Notes: generated from the letters alone by a model not told the origin. DNA of 57,836 bases from an uncultured Alphaproteobacteria bacterium (GCA_904502095.1 CAJGDG010000006.1:1-57836); one strand, 5' to 3'; positions 18,488 through 28,253 are shown, numbered from the stretch's first letter. Program-made: numbers and translations.

Positions 18488-18800
18488 GAAATTTGACGAA
18501 CGCAAGTCAAGCCCACAAACAATCGCCGGTGCATTGGGTGGGCTGATAAAAATTTTTGGTGTGCGCGCATCTGATTCCGACTTGGCAAACAGATGGGATG
18601 AAATAATGGGGCGCGACATTTCATCAATTGCAAAACTGGCTGCGATAAAGAAAAACCGCGACAACACATTTAATGTAGTAATCCGCCCTGCTGCACCTGC
18701 ACACGCATTGCAATTATCATATCAATCTGATGAAATTATCAAACGCATAAATAAATACTTTGGTTATGACGCAGTCAGCAAAATAAGTTTCAGAAAATAA
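18471..18800 (+). CDS. DciA-like protein (DUF721)
   Basis: 109 residues with the DUF721 pattern: an early helical part, a central L-A-N-R-W-D-E-I-M-G motif, a beta segment (NVVIRPAAPAHALQLSYQSDEIIKRIN) and a short C-terminus. Family members include DciA, the ancestral loader of the replicative helicase DnaB. The ATG overlaps the end of mltA, as often seen in alphaproteobacteria. The assignment to DciA function is by family only. Confidence 0.75.
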   Translation: MSNHAKKFDERKSSPQTIAGALGGLIKIFGVRASDSDLANRWDEIMGRDISSIAKLAAIKKNRDNTFNVVIRPAAPAHALQLSYQSDEIIKRINKYFGYDAVSKISFRK

Positions 18801-18823
18801 AAATCCCCAATTGGGGATTTTTT
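18801..18823. terminator. Bidirectional terminator, dciA-like/ruvC
   Basis: Perfect palindrome aaatccccaattggggattt flanked by A- and T-runs between two convergent genes, so it can work for both strands. Confidence 0.85.
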
Positions 18824-19307
18824 AAAAAGCCCTTATCTGCATCGAATTCGCATGCGCCAACGCAATTGCAATTGCATCGCTTTCATCTGGGGTCTTTGGA
18901 TTTGCCAATGGCAAAAACATTTTCACCATTTTATATACTTGGTCTTTATCTGCGTGCCCCGCACAAGTCAGCGCTTTTTTGATTTTATTCGGCTCATATT
19001 CAAACACAGGTATTTCACGAATTGCAGCCGCAACAATTGCTGCTGCTCGCGCCTGTCCCAAAACCAAAGAAGTCTTTGCATTTGTATTAACAAAAATTAT
19101 TTCAATACTAAGCTCGTCTGGCGAAAACTTTTCACAAATTTCACTTACACCACGAAAAATACATGCCAACCGGTTTGCCATTGTTTCGTTTTTTGGCGGC
19201 AAAATAACACCGCTGGCAACATAATGACGCGATGGCCCCTGGGCGTCTATAATCGCCCAACCTGTATGCAAAAGCCCTGGGTCAATTCCTAATATTCTTT
19301 TTGCCAT
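18822..19307 (-). CDS. ruvC: Crossover junction endodeoxyribonuclease RuvC
   Basis: Dimeric resolvase that cuts Holliday junctions. 161 residues with the first catalytic Asp in LGIDPGLLHTGWAII, the Glu in ELSIEIIFVNTNAKTSLVLGQAR, and the C-terminal acidic pair in DESDAIAIALAHA. It lies 12 bases after trxB on the same strand. ruvA is 13 kb away; ruvB is not in this window. Confidence 0.95.
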   Translation of the reverse strand: MAKRILGIDPGLLHTGWAIIDAQGPSRHYVASGVILPPKNETMANRLACIFRGVSEICEKFSPDELSIEIIFVNTNAKTSLVLGQARAAAIVAAAIREIPVFEYEPNKIKKALTCAGHADKDQVYKMVKMFLPLANPKTPDESDAIAIALAHANSMQIRAF

Positions 19308-19319
19308 ACCTGCCCTGAT

Positions 19320-20222
19320 TTATTGCAGTTTGTTTAAATACGCAATCGCATCCATACCGGCAGCACACCCCGTGCCAACAGCTGTTGCAATTTGCATTTT
19401 GATGTCGCTGTGCACATCACCCGCAACAAACATCCCCGCCGGCAAAGCGTCAGGCGCCAAGCGTCCCATCGCGTCGCGTTTAATATCTTCTGACAGATAG
19501 TCTGTATTCGCCTCGTGCCCGATTGCAACAAAAACACCATCAACAATAATTTGTTTATCATCAGTTGTTGTCACAATCAATTCGCCGTCTTGGGAATCTG
19601 GTTTCGGTTCGATTTTTTTCAAATCGGTATTGAACAAACATTCAATATTTTCACGCGCTGCAACACGTTCACGCAGAACAGCTTCGGCACGGAAAAAATC
19701 TGATTTACGATATACGATTTTTACAGTTTTCGCCAAATCTGCCAAATACAACGCATCGTTTAACGCGCTGTTTCCGCCCCCTAATACAATGACCGTTCTT
19801 CCACTGTAAAAGAAACCGTCACATGTTGCACAATACGAAACACCACGTCCCATCAGTTCGCGCGCGCCTTCTATTTCCAACTTTCTGGGACTGGCGCCTG
19901 TTGCAACGATAACGGCCCGACCAACATATTCTTTTCCGTCTGTTGCACGCACAACAAATTGATTTTCTGGTGCACTTTCCACACTTTTTGCACCAACAAA
20001 TTTTACAGTCGCACCAAAGGTTTCTGCCTGATTTTTCATAAACTCTGCCAACTTGGCGCCACTGCCCTGCCAGCCAGGATAATTTTCCAAATCCGCAATA
20101 CCTGCCATTTGTCCGCCCAGCCTGTCGCCACCCAACACGATTGTTTTTTTATTCGCACGCGCAGCATATAATGCCGCCGTTAAACCTGCGGGACCAGACC
20201 CTAAAATCACAATATCATACAT
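19320..20222 (-). CDS. trxB: Thioredoxin-disulfide reductase
   Basis: FAD enzyme that passes electrons from NADPH to thioredoxin. The start at 20222 follows GGAAGAAAG and begins MYDIVILGSGPAGLTAALYAARA (FAD-binding GxGxxG); an upstream frame extension of 23 codons is not part of the family. The redox pair is SYCATCDG; the NADPH site is VLGGGNSALNDALYL; the C-terminal FAD site is FVAGDVHSD. 300 residues. A reducing system is relevant to the many Cys-rich proteins coded nearby, though that link is only contextual. Confidence 0.95.
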   Translation of the reverse strand: MYDIVILGSGPAGLTAALYAARANKKTIVLGGDRLGGQMAGIADLENYPGWQGSGAKLAEFMKNQAETFGATVKFVGAKSVESAPENQFVVRATDGKEYVGRAVIVATGASPRKLEIEGARELMGRGVSYCATCDGFFYSGRTVIVLGGGNSALNDALYLADLAKTVKIVYRKSDFFRAEAVLRERVAARENIECLFNTDLKKIEPKPDSQDGELIVTTTDDKQIIVDGVFVAIGHEANTDYLSEDIKRDAMGRLAPDALPAGMFVAGDVHSDIKMQIATAVGTGCAAGMDAIAYLNKLQ

Positions 20223-20302
20223 AGACTTTCTTCCTTTTTTCTTGGCGACAATATAACAAAAAAAATAATGGCTTACAACCAAAATAAACACTTACGAAAA
20301 TA

Positions 20303-20331
20303 TTGCACACAACAAAAAAATAAATTATAAT
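20303..20331 (+). promoter_or_regulatory. Promoter for serS
   Basis: TTGCAC (20303-20308), 17-base spacer, perfect TATAAT (20326-20331). Transcription would start near 20338-20341, giving a leader of about 135 bases before serS. Confidence 0.75.
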
Positions 20332-20340
20332 AAGGAGGTT

Positions 20341-20394
20341 ATGAATATAAGTTTTGCGTTTTTCAGTTTTTCGTCATCCCCACTGGGGGAATAA
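20341..20394 (+). CDS. Candidate Ser-rich leader peptide upstream of serS
   Basis: A 17-codon frame, MNISFAFFSFSSSPLGE, with five Ser and four Phe codons. It begins at or within a few bases of the predicted transcription start, so it would be read as a leaderless ORF; the AAGGAGG just before it is too close to the ATG and probably not transcribed. A short hairpin (tccccactgggga) overlaps its last codons. Its Ser codons next to the seryl-tRNA synthetase gene suggest attenuation by charged tRNA-Ser supply. It may instead be a chance frame over a repeat-like cgtcatcccc motif. Confidence 0.35.
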   Translation: MNISFAFFSFSSSPLGE

Positions 20395-20475
20395 TTTATC
20401 ACGCATCTTCTTTACAAGAAAAACAAATCATTATACAATACAATCCATAATTATTAAACCTAAGGAAATATCAAA

Positions 20476-21759
20476 ATGTTGGATATAAAATTTATTCGTG
20501 AAAATCCAGACATCGTAAAAAAAGCCTGTGAATTAAAAGGCTTTGACGATTACACAGACCAAATTATCGAACTGGACAAACGCGTTCGTGAACTTAAAAC
20601 CATCACACAAAGCAAAACCGCTGAAAAGAACAAAATCACACGCGAAATACCAACCGCCACAGACAAAGCACCGCTGATTGCAAAATCCAAAGAAATCGGC
20701 GCAGAAATCGCTAATGATTTAGCCGAATTGGCAGACAAAGAAAGCGAATTAAACGAATTATTACACCGCGTACCACAAATACCACACGCGAAAGCACCAA
20801 TTGGTCGCGATGACACAGAAAATGTTGAAATCCGCCGCGTTGGTACACCGCGCGAATTCGATTTTACCCCACGTCCACAGTGGGAATTGTTGGAAATGAA
20901 CAACTGGTACAGACCTGAAAAAATCGCATCAATCTGTGGCACACGCACATACGCCCTGTTTGGCGAAGCAGCGGAATTGGAACTGGCAATACAAACATAT
21001 GTTTTACAAAAATTAATTGCCAAAGGATTTACATTTGTAAACTGCCCTGCTATTACTAAGCCACAGACAATATTTAATGCGGGTCACTTTATGGGTACAG
21101 ATACATCTGTGATGACGAATGATGTATTTATGCTAACAGACACAGACCGTTGTCTGGCGGGCACTGCAGAAATCATTTTAAATTCTTTGCATTCTGACGA
21201 AGTATTAAACGAAAAAGATTTACCAATTAAATACGCTGGATTTTCGCCTTGTTTCCGCAAAGAAGCCGGTGCCGCCGGTCGCGACACCCGCGGAATCGTC
21301 CGCATACACCAATTTAACAAGGTTGAACAATACATATATTGTACACCAGAACAATCGGACGAAATGCACGAACATTTATTAAATAACCTGTGCGAAATTA
21401 TGGAAGATTTGGAATTACCATATCGCGTTATCGAAGCGTGCACCGGCGACATGGGCTTTAACAAAGTAAAAATGCATGATGTCGAAGCATGGTTCCCAAG
21501 TGAAAATACATATCGTGAATTAGGCTCTTGTTCTTCGATTGGCCAATTCCAAGCGCGTCGCACAAATACTCGTTTCCGCGCAAACGATGGCAGCATGAAA
21601 TTCTGCGCAACATTAAACAACACAGGCATTGCCCTGCCGCGCGCAATTGTGCCAGTAATTGAAAACCACCAAAACCCTGATGGTTCTGTAAACATTCCAA
21701 AAGCATTACAACCGCTGATGGGTGGACGCACAAAAATCGGTGGAAAACACAATGGTTAA
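20476..21759 (+). CDS. serS: Seryl-tRNA synthetase
   Basis: Class II synthetase that charges tRNA-Ser. The N-terminal coiled coil (about 25-105) binds the long variable arm of tRNA-Ser. Catalytic motifs follow: the TDTDRCLAGTAEIIL region, motif 2 (AGFSPCFRKEAGAAGRDTRGIVRIHQFNKVE) and motif 3 (NNTGIALPRAIVPVIENHQ). 427 residues, the normal length. AAGG upstream of the ATG. Expression may be controlled by the leader upstream. Confidence 0.97.
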   Translation: MLDIKFIRENPDIVKKACELKGFDDYTDQIIELDKRVRELKTITQSKTAEKNKITREIPTATDKAPLIAKSKEIGAEIANDLAELADKESELNELLHRVPQIPHAKAPIGRDDTENVEIRRVGTPREFDFTPRPQWELLEMNNWYRPEKIASICGTRTYALFGEAAELELAIQTYVLQKLIAKGFTFVNCPAITKPQTIFNAGHFMGTDTSVMTNDVFMLTDTDRCLAGTAEIILNSLHSDEVLNEKDLPIKYAGFSPCFRKEAGAAGRDTRGIVRIHQFNKVEQYIYCTPEQSDEMHEHLLNNLCEIMEDLELPYRVIEACTGDMGFNKVKMHDVEAWFPSENTYRELGSCSSIGQFQARRTNTRFRANDGSMKFCATLNNTGIALPRAIVPVIENHQNPDGSVNIPKALQPLMGGRTKIGGKHNG

Positions 21760-21767
21760 CGACTAAA

Positions 21768-21793
21768 AAAACTCCCGTTGGGGAGTTTTTTTT
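21768..21793. terminator. Bidirectional terminator serS / unknown gene
   Basis: Hairpin aaactccc-gttg-gggagttt with A-run before and T-run after, between convergent genes. Confidence 0.85.
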
Positions 21794-22331
21794 ATCTTTG
21801 AAACACCTTTACAAATTCCATCCACTTGCGTTTTACAGGGTTCATAGTTGCTATTTTGCAAACACTGTCTATTCTGTTTGCCAGCCCAACTACTTTTTCC
21901 GCATCATGTTCATAATTACATCTTTTTGCAGTGCGGTGATATTCCCAATCTTTGATTGCTTCACACAAATTAAAGCAAACATGTTTCAATTCTGGTTTCA
22001 CAAATGCGTCCGTCATTTTTGAATTTGCAATCATTGCGGGCGTTTCAACAATATACAAAGCCTGCCATGTCTGCTTCAAATTATTTTTTTTCGCGTATTC
22101 TAATGCCCGATTATGCCAAGCCTGTTCTGTATAAGCGCGAGAAAAATATTTAGCAGGATTTTTTGCAACATCATTCATATAAACCAACGCACATTCTGCA
22201 AGCCATTTATCTTTCTGAGACATTTTTTTTCGTGCCTTTTCCAGATCTTTACGCGCCAACAAATTCAAATTATTGAACGCACAACTTATAATTTCATAAA
22301 TATCTGTTTCAATATATTTTCTGTTTGCCAT
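21792..22331 (-). CDS. Uncharacterised protein (179 aa)
   Basis: A basic, Lys-rich, mostly helical protein with five Cys and no signal peptide or membrane segment, so probably cytosolic. AAAGGTAAG before the ATG supports translation. Segments such as ARKKMSQKDKWLAECALVYMND look like amphipathic helices. I recognise no family. It stands alone between serS (convergent) and typA (divergent). Confidence 0.65.
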   Translation of the reverse strand: MANRKYIETDIYEIISCAFNNLNLLARKDLEKARKKMSQKDKWLAECALVYMNDVAKNPAKYFSRAYTEQAWHNRALEYAKKNNLKQTWQALYIVETPAMIANSKMTDAFVKPELKHVCFNLCEAIKDWEYHRTAKRCNYEHDAEKVVGLANRIDSVCKIATMNPVKRKWMEFVKVFQR

Positions 22332-22482
22332 TTTTGCTTACCTTTTATCACAATTACAACATCAGGGACATCCAGTATAGACAAACCAGGCTCAATGTCA
22401 ATATATATGCTTAATATTTCTTGAAAAAAGGATTTTTTAGTTATACCCTGTACAAGCAAATTAAAAATATGGGGCAAAAACT

Positions 22483-24315
22483 ATGAAAATACGCAATATT
22501 GCAATTATTGCACACGTTGACCACGGAAAAACAACACTGGTTGACAACATGTTAAAACAGGCCGGCACATTCCGCGCCAACGAAAAGGTCGAAGACCGCG
22601 TTATGGACAGCGGCGACATTGAACGCGAACGCGGCATTACAATTTCTGCAAAACCTACATCTATCCAATGGGGCGAATATAAAATTAACATTGTTGATAC
22701 GCCTGGGCACGCTGACTTTGGTGGCGAAGTAGAACGAATTTTATCAATGGTTGACGGCGTTGTATTATTGGTCGACAGTGCCGAAGGCCCACTGCCCCAA
22801 ACAAAATTTGTATTGTCCAAGGCGTTAAAACTGGGACTGCGTCCAATAGTCTGCATTAACAAAGTTGACCGCTCTGACGCCCGTCCAGACGAAGTATTAA
22901 CAGAAACATTTGATTTATTCGACAAACTGGGCGCAACTGATTCACAACTTGACTTCCCATATTTATATTCTGTTGGTCGTGATGGTTGGGCTGTTCGTGA
23001 TTTAAATGACGAAAAGAAAGACCTGACACCATTATTCCAGTTAATAGTTGACCATGTGCCTGCCCCAGATTGCAATGGCACCCGTTGTCAATTGGACGCC
23101 CCATTTACAATGCTGGCAACCACACTGGAAGCCGACCCATATGTTGGCCGAATTCTGACCGGCAAGATTGAATCAGGCACCGTTCGTGTTGGCCAATCGG
23201 TCAAGGCAATCAACCGCAATGGTGAGTTTATTGAAAACGCAAAAATCACAAAAATCATTGAACATCGCGGTGTTGAAAAAATTTCACGCGATACCGCATC
23301 TGCTGGTGACATCGTTGTTGTTGCTGGTTTTTCCAAAGCAACTGTGGCAGACACACTGTGCGATTTATCTGTGACAGAACCAATTCCTGCGATGCCAATT
23401 GACCCACCAACCCTGACGATGACATTTTTCGTGAACACATCGCCTTTGGCTGGAAAGTCTGGCAAAAAATTAACTTCGCGTATGATTGGCGAACGCTTGT
23501 TCAAAGAAGCCGAAACAAACATCGCATTAAAAGTCGAACAAAGCGAAAACAACGAAGCATTCGAGGTTTCTGGTCGTGGCGAATTACAGCTGGGCATTTT
23601 GATTGAAACAATGCGCCGCGAAGGTTTCGAACTTAGCGTCAGCCGTCCACGCGTTGTAATGCAAACAAATGAAAACGGTGAAAAACTGGAACCAATTGAA
23701 GATGTCGTAATTGATGTAGACGACGAATTCAGTGGTGTTGTTATCGAAAAAATGACAAAACGCAAAGCAACAATTACAGAAATGAAAGCATCTGGTGGCG
23801 GCAAAACACGCATTGTATTTTCTGCACCATCGCGCGGCCTGATTGGATATTTATCAGAATTCCGCACAGACACACGCGGCACAGGCATTATGAACCGTGT
23901 CTTTGACAAATACGACACATACCGTGGTGCCATTCAACAATATCGCCCAGGCGTACTGGTATCTATGGAAAAAGGCGCAGCTGCAACATACGCGCTGTTT
24001 AACCTGCAACCACGCGGCACACTGTTCATCGATCCACAGACCGAAGTTTATTCAGGTATGATTATCGGCGAACACAGCAAAGAAAACGATTTAGAAGTCA
24101 ACCCTATCAAGGGCAAAGAACTGACCAATATGCGTTCAGTCACTGCTGATGAAAAATTGTTTTTGGCACCACCGCGCCGTATATCGCTGGAAGAAGCATT
24201 GTCTTATATCTTAGACGACGAATTGGTCGAAGTCACACCTGAAACAATTCGTTTGCGCAAAAAAGAATTAGACAGCAATACACGCAAAAAATTAAAAAAA
24301 CATATCGAAGAATAA
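22483..24315 (+). CDS. typA: Ribosome-associated GTPase TypA/BipA
   Basis: Translational GTPase that helps assembly of the large ribosomal subunit under stress. G motifs are clear: AHVDHGKTT, the switch region RGITI, DTPGHADF, NKVD. Domain II and the EF-G-like domains III and V follow, then the BipA-specific C-terminal domain (RGTLFIDPQTEVYSGMIIGEHSK, LTNMRS). 610 residues. GGGGC lies upstream of the ATG. Confidence 0.97.
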   Translation: MKIRNIAIIAHVDHGKTTLVDNMLKQAGTFRANEKVEDRVMDSGDIERERGITISAKPTSIQWGEYKINIVDTPGHADFGGEVERILSMVDGVVLLVDSAEGPLPQTKFVLSKALKLGLRPIVCINKVDRSDARPDEVLTETFDLFDKLGATDSQLDFPYLYSVGRDGWAVRDLNDEKKDLTPLFQLIVDHVPAPDCNGTRCQLDAPFTMLATTLEADPYVGRILTGKIESGTVRVGQSVKAINRNGEFIENAKITKIIEHRGVEKISRDTASAGDIVVVAGFSKATVADTLCDLSVTEPIPAMPIDPPTLTMTFFVNTSPLAGKSGKKLTSRMIGERLFKEAETNIALKVEQSENNEAFEVSGRGELQLGILIETMRREGFELSVSRPRVVMQTNENGEKLEPIEDVVIDVDDEFSGVVIEKMTKRKATITEMKASGGGKTRIVFSAPSRGLIGYLSEFRTDTRGTGIMNRVFDKYDTYRGAIQQYRPGVLVSMEKGAAATYALFNLQPRGTLFIDPQTEVYSGMIIGEHSKENDLEVNPIKGKELTNMRSVTADEKLFLAPPRRISLEEALSYILDDELVEVTPETIRLRKKELDSNTRKKLKKHIEE

Positions 24316-24316
24316 A

Positions 24317-24341
24317 AAACGCCCATCTGGGCGTTTTTTTT
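24317..24341 (+). terminator. Terminator of typA
   Basis: Hairpin aaacgccc-atct-gggcgttt with eight T, one base after the stop codon. Confidence 0.9.
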
Positions 24342-24417
24342 ACAATAGCTTTTCTATAAAATATATGTCAACATATAAACATATGAACAAGTATGTAAAA
24401 CAATTAAAAAACAAGAA

Positions 24418-25263
24418 ATGACCAAACGATTATTTTTATTTGCAGGCTACAATCAAAACGGCGTCGTTGATGATGCATTGGTTTATTATGTAGGCGCGCT
24501 ATCTAAATTTGGCGACATTGTTTTATGCATGGACAGCGACTGCGAAAAAACAGAATTAAATAAATTAAAAAAATTCGTTTTAAACGCATCTGCCATGCGC
24601 CATGGCGAATACGATTTTGGCTCATACAAGCGCGCATATATCTGGGCAAAACAAAATCTAAACTTAGCCGAATATGACTTTATATATCTTGTAAATGATT
24701 CTGTTTACGGTCCATTATATGATATGTCCAGATACTTTGACGCGATGGAAAATATGGGACACGACGGCTTTGGAATTGTAAAAAACCCACATCACGAACA
24801 CCCGCATATACAATCTTGGTTTGTCGGGCTGAAACCATCTGTATTTTTAACAGATTGGTTTGATGAATTTATGCACGCGATTACTAAATTAAAAGACAAA
24901 GGCGCAATCACCAAATTATACGAACAAGGGCTGTCAAAAATCATTTTGGAATACGGATTAACATGGGATTGTCTGTATTGCGTACCTGGTCGCGGTGTAT
25001 ATAACAAAATAAAGAAACTGTATAAATCTGGTATGCCGCTTATGAAAAAAGTCGCCTTTACACGCAACCACGGCGCATTGGGCGGTCAAATATCATATGT
25101 TCTGCGCCACACCAACCAAACAGCCGCAGCAGCTATTTTATCATCTGCAAACACACTGTACGGGGAAAAATATATAAAAAAATTATTAACACACAACCCA
25201 ATAAAAATTGCATACAGAAACATAAAACACGCAATCCACAAACTTTTTGTCGAGGGAATATGA
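24418..25263 (+). CDS. RgpF-like rhamnan-synthesis-type glycosyltransferase
   Basis: 281 residues resembling the RgpF/rhamnan synthesis F family. Typical parts are the N-terminal RLFLFAGYNQNGVVDDALVYYV, the YDFGSYKRA block and LVNDSVYGPL, followed by a W-x-G-L-K segment. RgpF enzymes act in assembly of rhamnose-containing cell-wall or O-antigen glycans; the sugar cannot be read here. No membrane helix. It overlaps the next gene by four bases, so the two are coupled. Confidence 0.7.
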   Translation: MTKRLFLFAGYNQNGVVDDALVYYVGALSKFGDIVLCMDSDCEKTELNKLKKFVLNASAMRHGEYDFGSYKRAYIWAKQNLNLAEYDFIYLVNDSVYGPLYDMSRYFDAMENMGHDGFGIVKNPHHEHPHIQSWFVGLKPSVFLTDWFDEFMHAITKLKDKGAITKLYEQGLSKIILEYGLTWDCLYCVPGRGVYNKIKKLYKSGMPLMKKVAFTRNHGALGGQISYVLRHTNQTAAAAILSSANTLYGEKYIKKLLTHNPIKIAYRNIKHAIHKLFVEGI

Positions 25264-26099
25264 CACAAACACTAAAACGCATTGCTGTTATCACCATGGC
25301 CAGAAATGATGAATTCTTTTTATCACGCTGGATTGAATACTATGGTCGCGAATTTGGCACTGAAAACTTGTACATATACCTTGATGGCACCGACCAAGTT
25401 GTTCCTAAAAACGCCGACGGCGTCACAGTAAAAAAACTGCCACACCGCAATATGTCTCGCAGCGAAGGCGACAAATACAGAATTGGATTGATATCAAATC
25501 TGGCAAATGAATTATTGAAAAAATACGACATTATTATTGGTTGTGATTGTGACGAGTTTTTAATTGTTGACCCTGCCCTAAACACATCTTTACGCGAATA
25601 TTTATCACACAAAAAGATAAAAACAACTGTTTCTGGTCTGGGATTGGACATCGGTCAAAATATGAATTGTGAAAAAACACTTGATACAAAAAAATCATTT
25701 TTATCACAACGCGAATACGCGCTGTTGTCCACCAGATACACAAAACCTATTGTGATAAACAAACCTGTTCGTTGGGGTTCTGGCTTTCACAGAATCAAGG
25801 GCAAAAATTTCCACATTGATAAAAACTTATACCTATTGCACTTTGGTGCTGTTGATATGAAAATGCTGGAATCAAAAGCCGCCGCCCGTGGGACAGATTG
25901 GTTAAATCACCTGCGCCGTCGTGGCAATGGCACTATTAACGATGTGACCAACCGCCCTGCCCGTGGGGAAAAATGGATTGGTATTGCCCGCACAATTCAG
26001 ACTTATCTTCGCGCACCATACGCAATAAACAAGCCTAATATGCTGGGGCTAAAAATCGTTGTAAAAATTCCAACGCGTTTTAAGAAAAGCAGGATTTAA
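25260..26099 (+). CDS. Family 2-like glycosyltransferase
   Basis: 279 residues. The opening RIAVITMARNDEFFLSRWIEYYGREFG and the later CDCDEFL (metal-binding D-x-D) match the GT2-like family often seen in glycan clusters. GAGGGA precedes the ATG. The 3' end overlaps by four bases the convergent gene on the other strand. Acceptor and donor are unknown. Confidence 0.75.
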   Translation: MTQTLKRIAVITMARNDEFFLSRWIEYYGREFGTENLYIYLDGTDQVVPKNADGVTVKKLPHRNMSRSEGDKYRIGLISNLANELLKKYDIIIGCDCDEFLIVDPALNTSLREYLSHKKIKTTVSGLGLDIGQNMNCEKTLDTKKSFLSQREYALLSTRYTKPIVINKPVRWGSGFHRIKGKNFHIDKNLYLLHFGAVDMKMLESKAAARGTDWLNHLRRRGNGTINDVTNRPARGEKWIGIARTIQTYLRAPYAINKPNMLGLKIVVKIPTRFKKSRI

Positions 26100-27235
26100 A
26101 AAAGTTTTATAATATCTGGCATAACATTTTTTGCATCAAATCGATGACAAGAATCGGACGCAGCCTTTATTAATTTCTGAACGGGCACCTGTTTATTCCA
26201 AACGACCTCCATATGTTGTGCCAATTTTTCTGCGTCACCCGGCACAAACAATAACCCAGCATTTCCATGCAACAAAATTTCACGCGGACCATTTTTACAA
26301 TCAGACGCAATATTTAAAGTACCCGCCAACATAGATTCTACTAAAACCATTGCCATACCTTCGCTGTGACTAGATAAAATATTAGCCAACGCACCGCGCA
26401 TAAATCCAAACGGGTTCTTTTGCGGACCAACAAAAACTATATTTTTTTGCGCAATCAATCTGTCTGCAATTTCACGATATTTTTTCTGGTCTCCACCACC
26501 GACAAAAATCATATAAACATTGGGTTGATTGTTTTTCTGCCAAAACATATCAAAAGCTCTTAAAACCGTTTCAATATCTTTATCTTGCGACAATCGCGCC
26601 ACACAAACAAAATATTCATTAAAATCAGGCAATTTAGACGCCACTATTTTTTTCTGCACAGAATTAATATCAATCGGATTATAAATTCGAACTATCTTAT
26701 TTTTATACTGCGGCAAACGCTGTTTAAATTCTTCGACAAACCCATCAGTCAAAGCGACAAACAAATCATAATCTTTTATAAATTTTGTGTTACAGTTTTT
26801 GCTAAAAAATTTATTAATAGAAGAATGCCACCACGCAATCTTTTTAGCATGTAAATTTTTAAACTCTTTTCTGAATCCAAAATCATAATAATCGATTACA
26901 ACATCTGCATTTTTCAACACATGACAGCCAATAAAAACGCGTTTGCCCCAACGATATATATCACGCGTCCAATGTTGTATAATCCGCAACAAAAAGAAAC
27001 GTTTTAATTTCGTTCCCAACCATGGACAAGGATATAAAACACAATGTTTAATTTCTGGATGCTTCCTAAACCACTCTGCATAAAAAGGTTCGCTTATATT
27101 AACATACGAAACAAAAGAAATTTCTAAATCATTGCGTTCTAACAATTGTTCCAGAACACGAACCAAAACAGACTCCGCACCACCCAATTGCATATCGCGC
27201 AAACAAAAAACTATTTTCTGTTTCTTTTTATGCAT
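26096..27235 (-). CDS. Family 4 (GT-B) glycosyltransferase
   Basis: 379 residues with a two-domain GT-B layout. The N-terminal MQLGGAESVLVRVLEQL is the usual opening; the C-terminal donor site shows VARLSQDKDIETVLRAF, and SHSEGMAMVLVESMLAGT holds the E-x7-E motif. Typical of enzymes building lipopolysaccharide or capsule. Third gene of a minus-strand group with the next two, one base after its neighbour. Confidence 0.82.
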   Translation of the reverse strand: MHKKKQKIVFCLRDMQLGGAESVLVRVLEQLLERNDLEISFVSYVNISEPFYAEWFRKHPEIKHCVLYPCPWLGTKLKRFFLLRIIQHWTRDIYRWGKRVFIGCHVLKNADVVIDYYDFGFRKEFKNLHAKKIAWWHSSINKFFSKNCNTKFIKDYDLFVALTDGFVEEFKQRLPQYKNKIVRIYNPIDINSVQKKIVASKLPDFNEYFVCVARLSQDKDIETVLRAFDMFWQKNNQPNVYMIFVGGGDQKKYREIADRLIAQKNIVFVGPQKNPFGFMRGALANILSSHSEGMAMVLVESMLAGTLNIASDCKNGPREILLHGNAGLLFVPGDAEKLAQHMEVVWNKQVPVQKLIKAASDSCHRFDAKNVMPDIIKLF

Positions 27236-27236
27236 T

Positions 27237-28253
27237 TTACTTGCCTATAAATTCCAAAATATTTTCACGCAACTGTTCTGCCCATTTATAAGGAGGCATT
27301 TCCAACGCACCTATTTTATTCAAGCGAACAAAGCATTCACGCGCAGCCGCCATATCTTCATCAGAATCAATATAACGAACCTTTCGGAAAGCCCACTTGA
27401 TAAAATACCATTTAAAGTTTTTGTTCCACTGTTGCATTTGATATTGTGTTGCCGTTTTTTTATAAGCCAGAAAAGCATCTTCAATACCTGCACACAAACT
27501 TTTCATAATACGCAATTGCTTCGCCCCCAACACAATACCACCAAAATTCGGCACATAGAAATACAACGGCAGTGGCACAATAGTCACACGTGGGTTGCGC
27601 AGCATAACCCTGCTCCACCATGGGAAATCTTCGAACAAAACCCCCTTAATAAATGGGATACCTTCTATCAATTCGCGTTTGTATAAATTTTTCCAAACCT
27701 GACAATGTTTTATTAACCATTTGCGTTTTGGATTAAATTTATTATGCGTCCGTTCTGTTGCATATTCATATACATCATCTGTGATAAGTGTCTGAACATT
27801 TGCGACATTATACTTTTTGTTTATACGACGCGGGATAACATTGTCCGTATCCATATGTAAAAAGTGCCGTATCATCAACTGAGGACGATAAATTCTGTCA
27901 TATGTAAAAGACACAATATCAGACCCATCGCGCACAGCTAAAGAATACGCAATTTCCAAAGTTTGCGGATGAATAAAATCATCGCTGTCCAGATACAAAA
28001 CATAATCACCACGGACATGTTCCATACCTGCATTACGCGCATCTGACAAACCGCCATTTTCTTTGTTTACAATTTTGAAACGCTTGTCCTTTTTGGCAAA
28101 TTCCGCCAGAATTTCACCACTGTTATCAGGGCTACCATCATTAACGCATATCGCTTCCCAGTCCTCGAAAGTCTGATTTTGCACACTTTCCAAACATCTG
28201 CGCAAATACTTTTCGACATTATATATTGGGATAATTATTGAAACGACAGGCAT
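27237..28253 (-). CDS. Family 2 glycosyltransferase
   Basis: 338 residues. The N-terminal GT-A domain reads VSIIIPIYNVEKYLRRCLESVQNQTF, VNDGSPDNS, NGGLSDARNAGM and YLDSDDF, the textbook GT2 pattern. The C-terminal half is specific and unrecognised. AAAGGAT supports the start. Middle gene of the minus-strand glycan group. Confidence 0.88.
   Translation of the reverse strand: MPVVSIIIPIYNVEKYLRRCLESVQNQTFEDWEAICVNDGSPDNSGEILAEFAKKDKRFKIVNKENGGLSDARNAGMEHVRGDYVLYLDSDDFIHPQTLEIAYSLAVRDGSDIVSFTYDRIYRPQLMIRHFLHMDTDNVIPRRINKKYNVANVQTLITDDVYEYATERTHNKFNPKRKWLIKHCQVWKNLYKRELIEGIPFIKGVLFEDFPWWSRVMLRNPRVTIVPLPLYFYVPNFGGIVLGAKQLRIMKSLCAGIEDAFLAYKKTATQYQMQQWNKNFKWYFIKWAFRKVRYIDSDEDMAAARECFVRLNKIGALEMPPYKWAEQLRENILEFIGK

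Noticed and set aside
20338..20475. T-box riboswitch upstream of serS
   Set aside because: No T-box consensus or specifier-loop layout is visible, and T-boxes are not expected in alphaproteobacteria.
22286..22477. Minus-strand 63-codon ORF overlapping the start of the 179-residue gene
   Set aside because: It overlaps a better-supported gene in another frame, has no good ribosome site and covers the typA promoter region.
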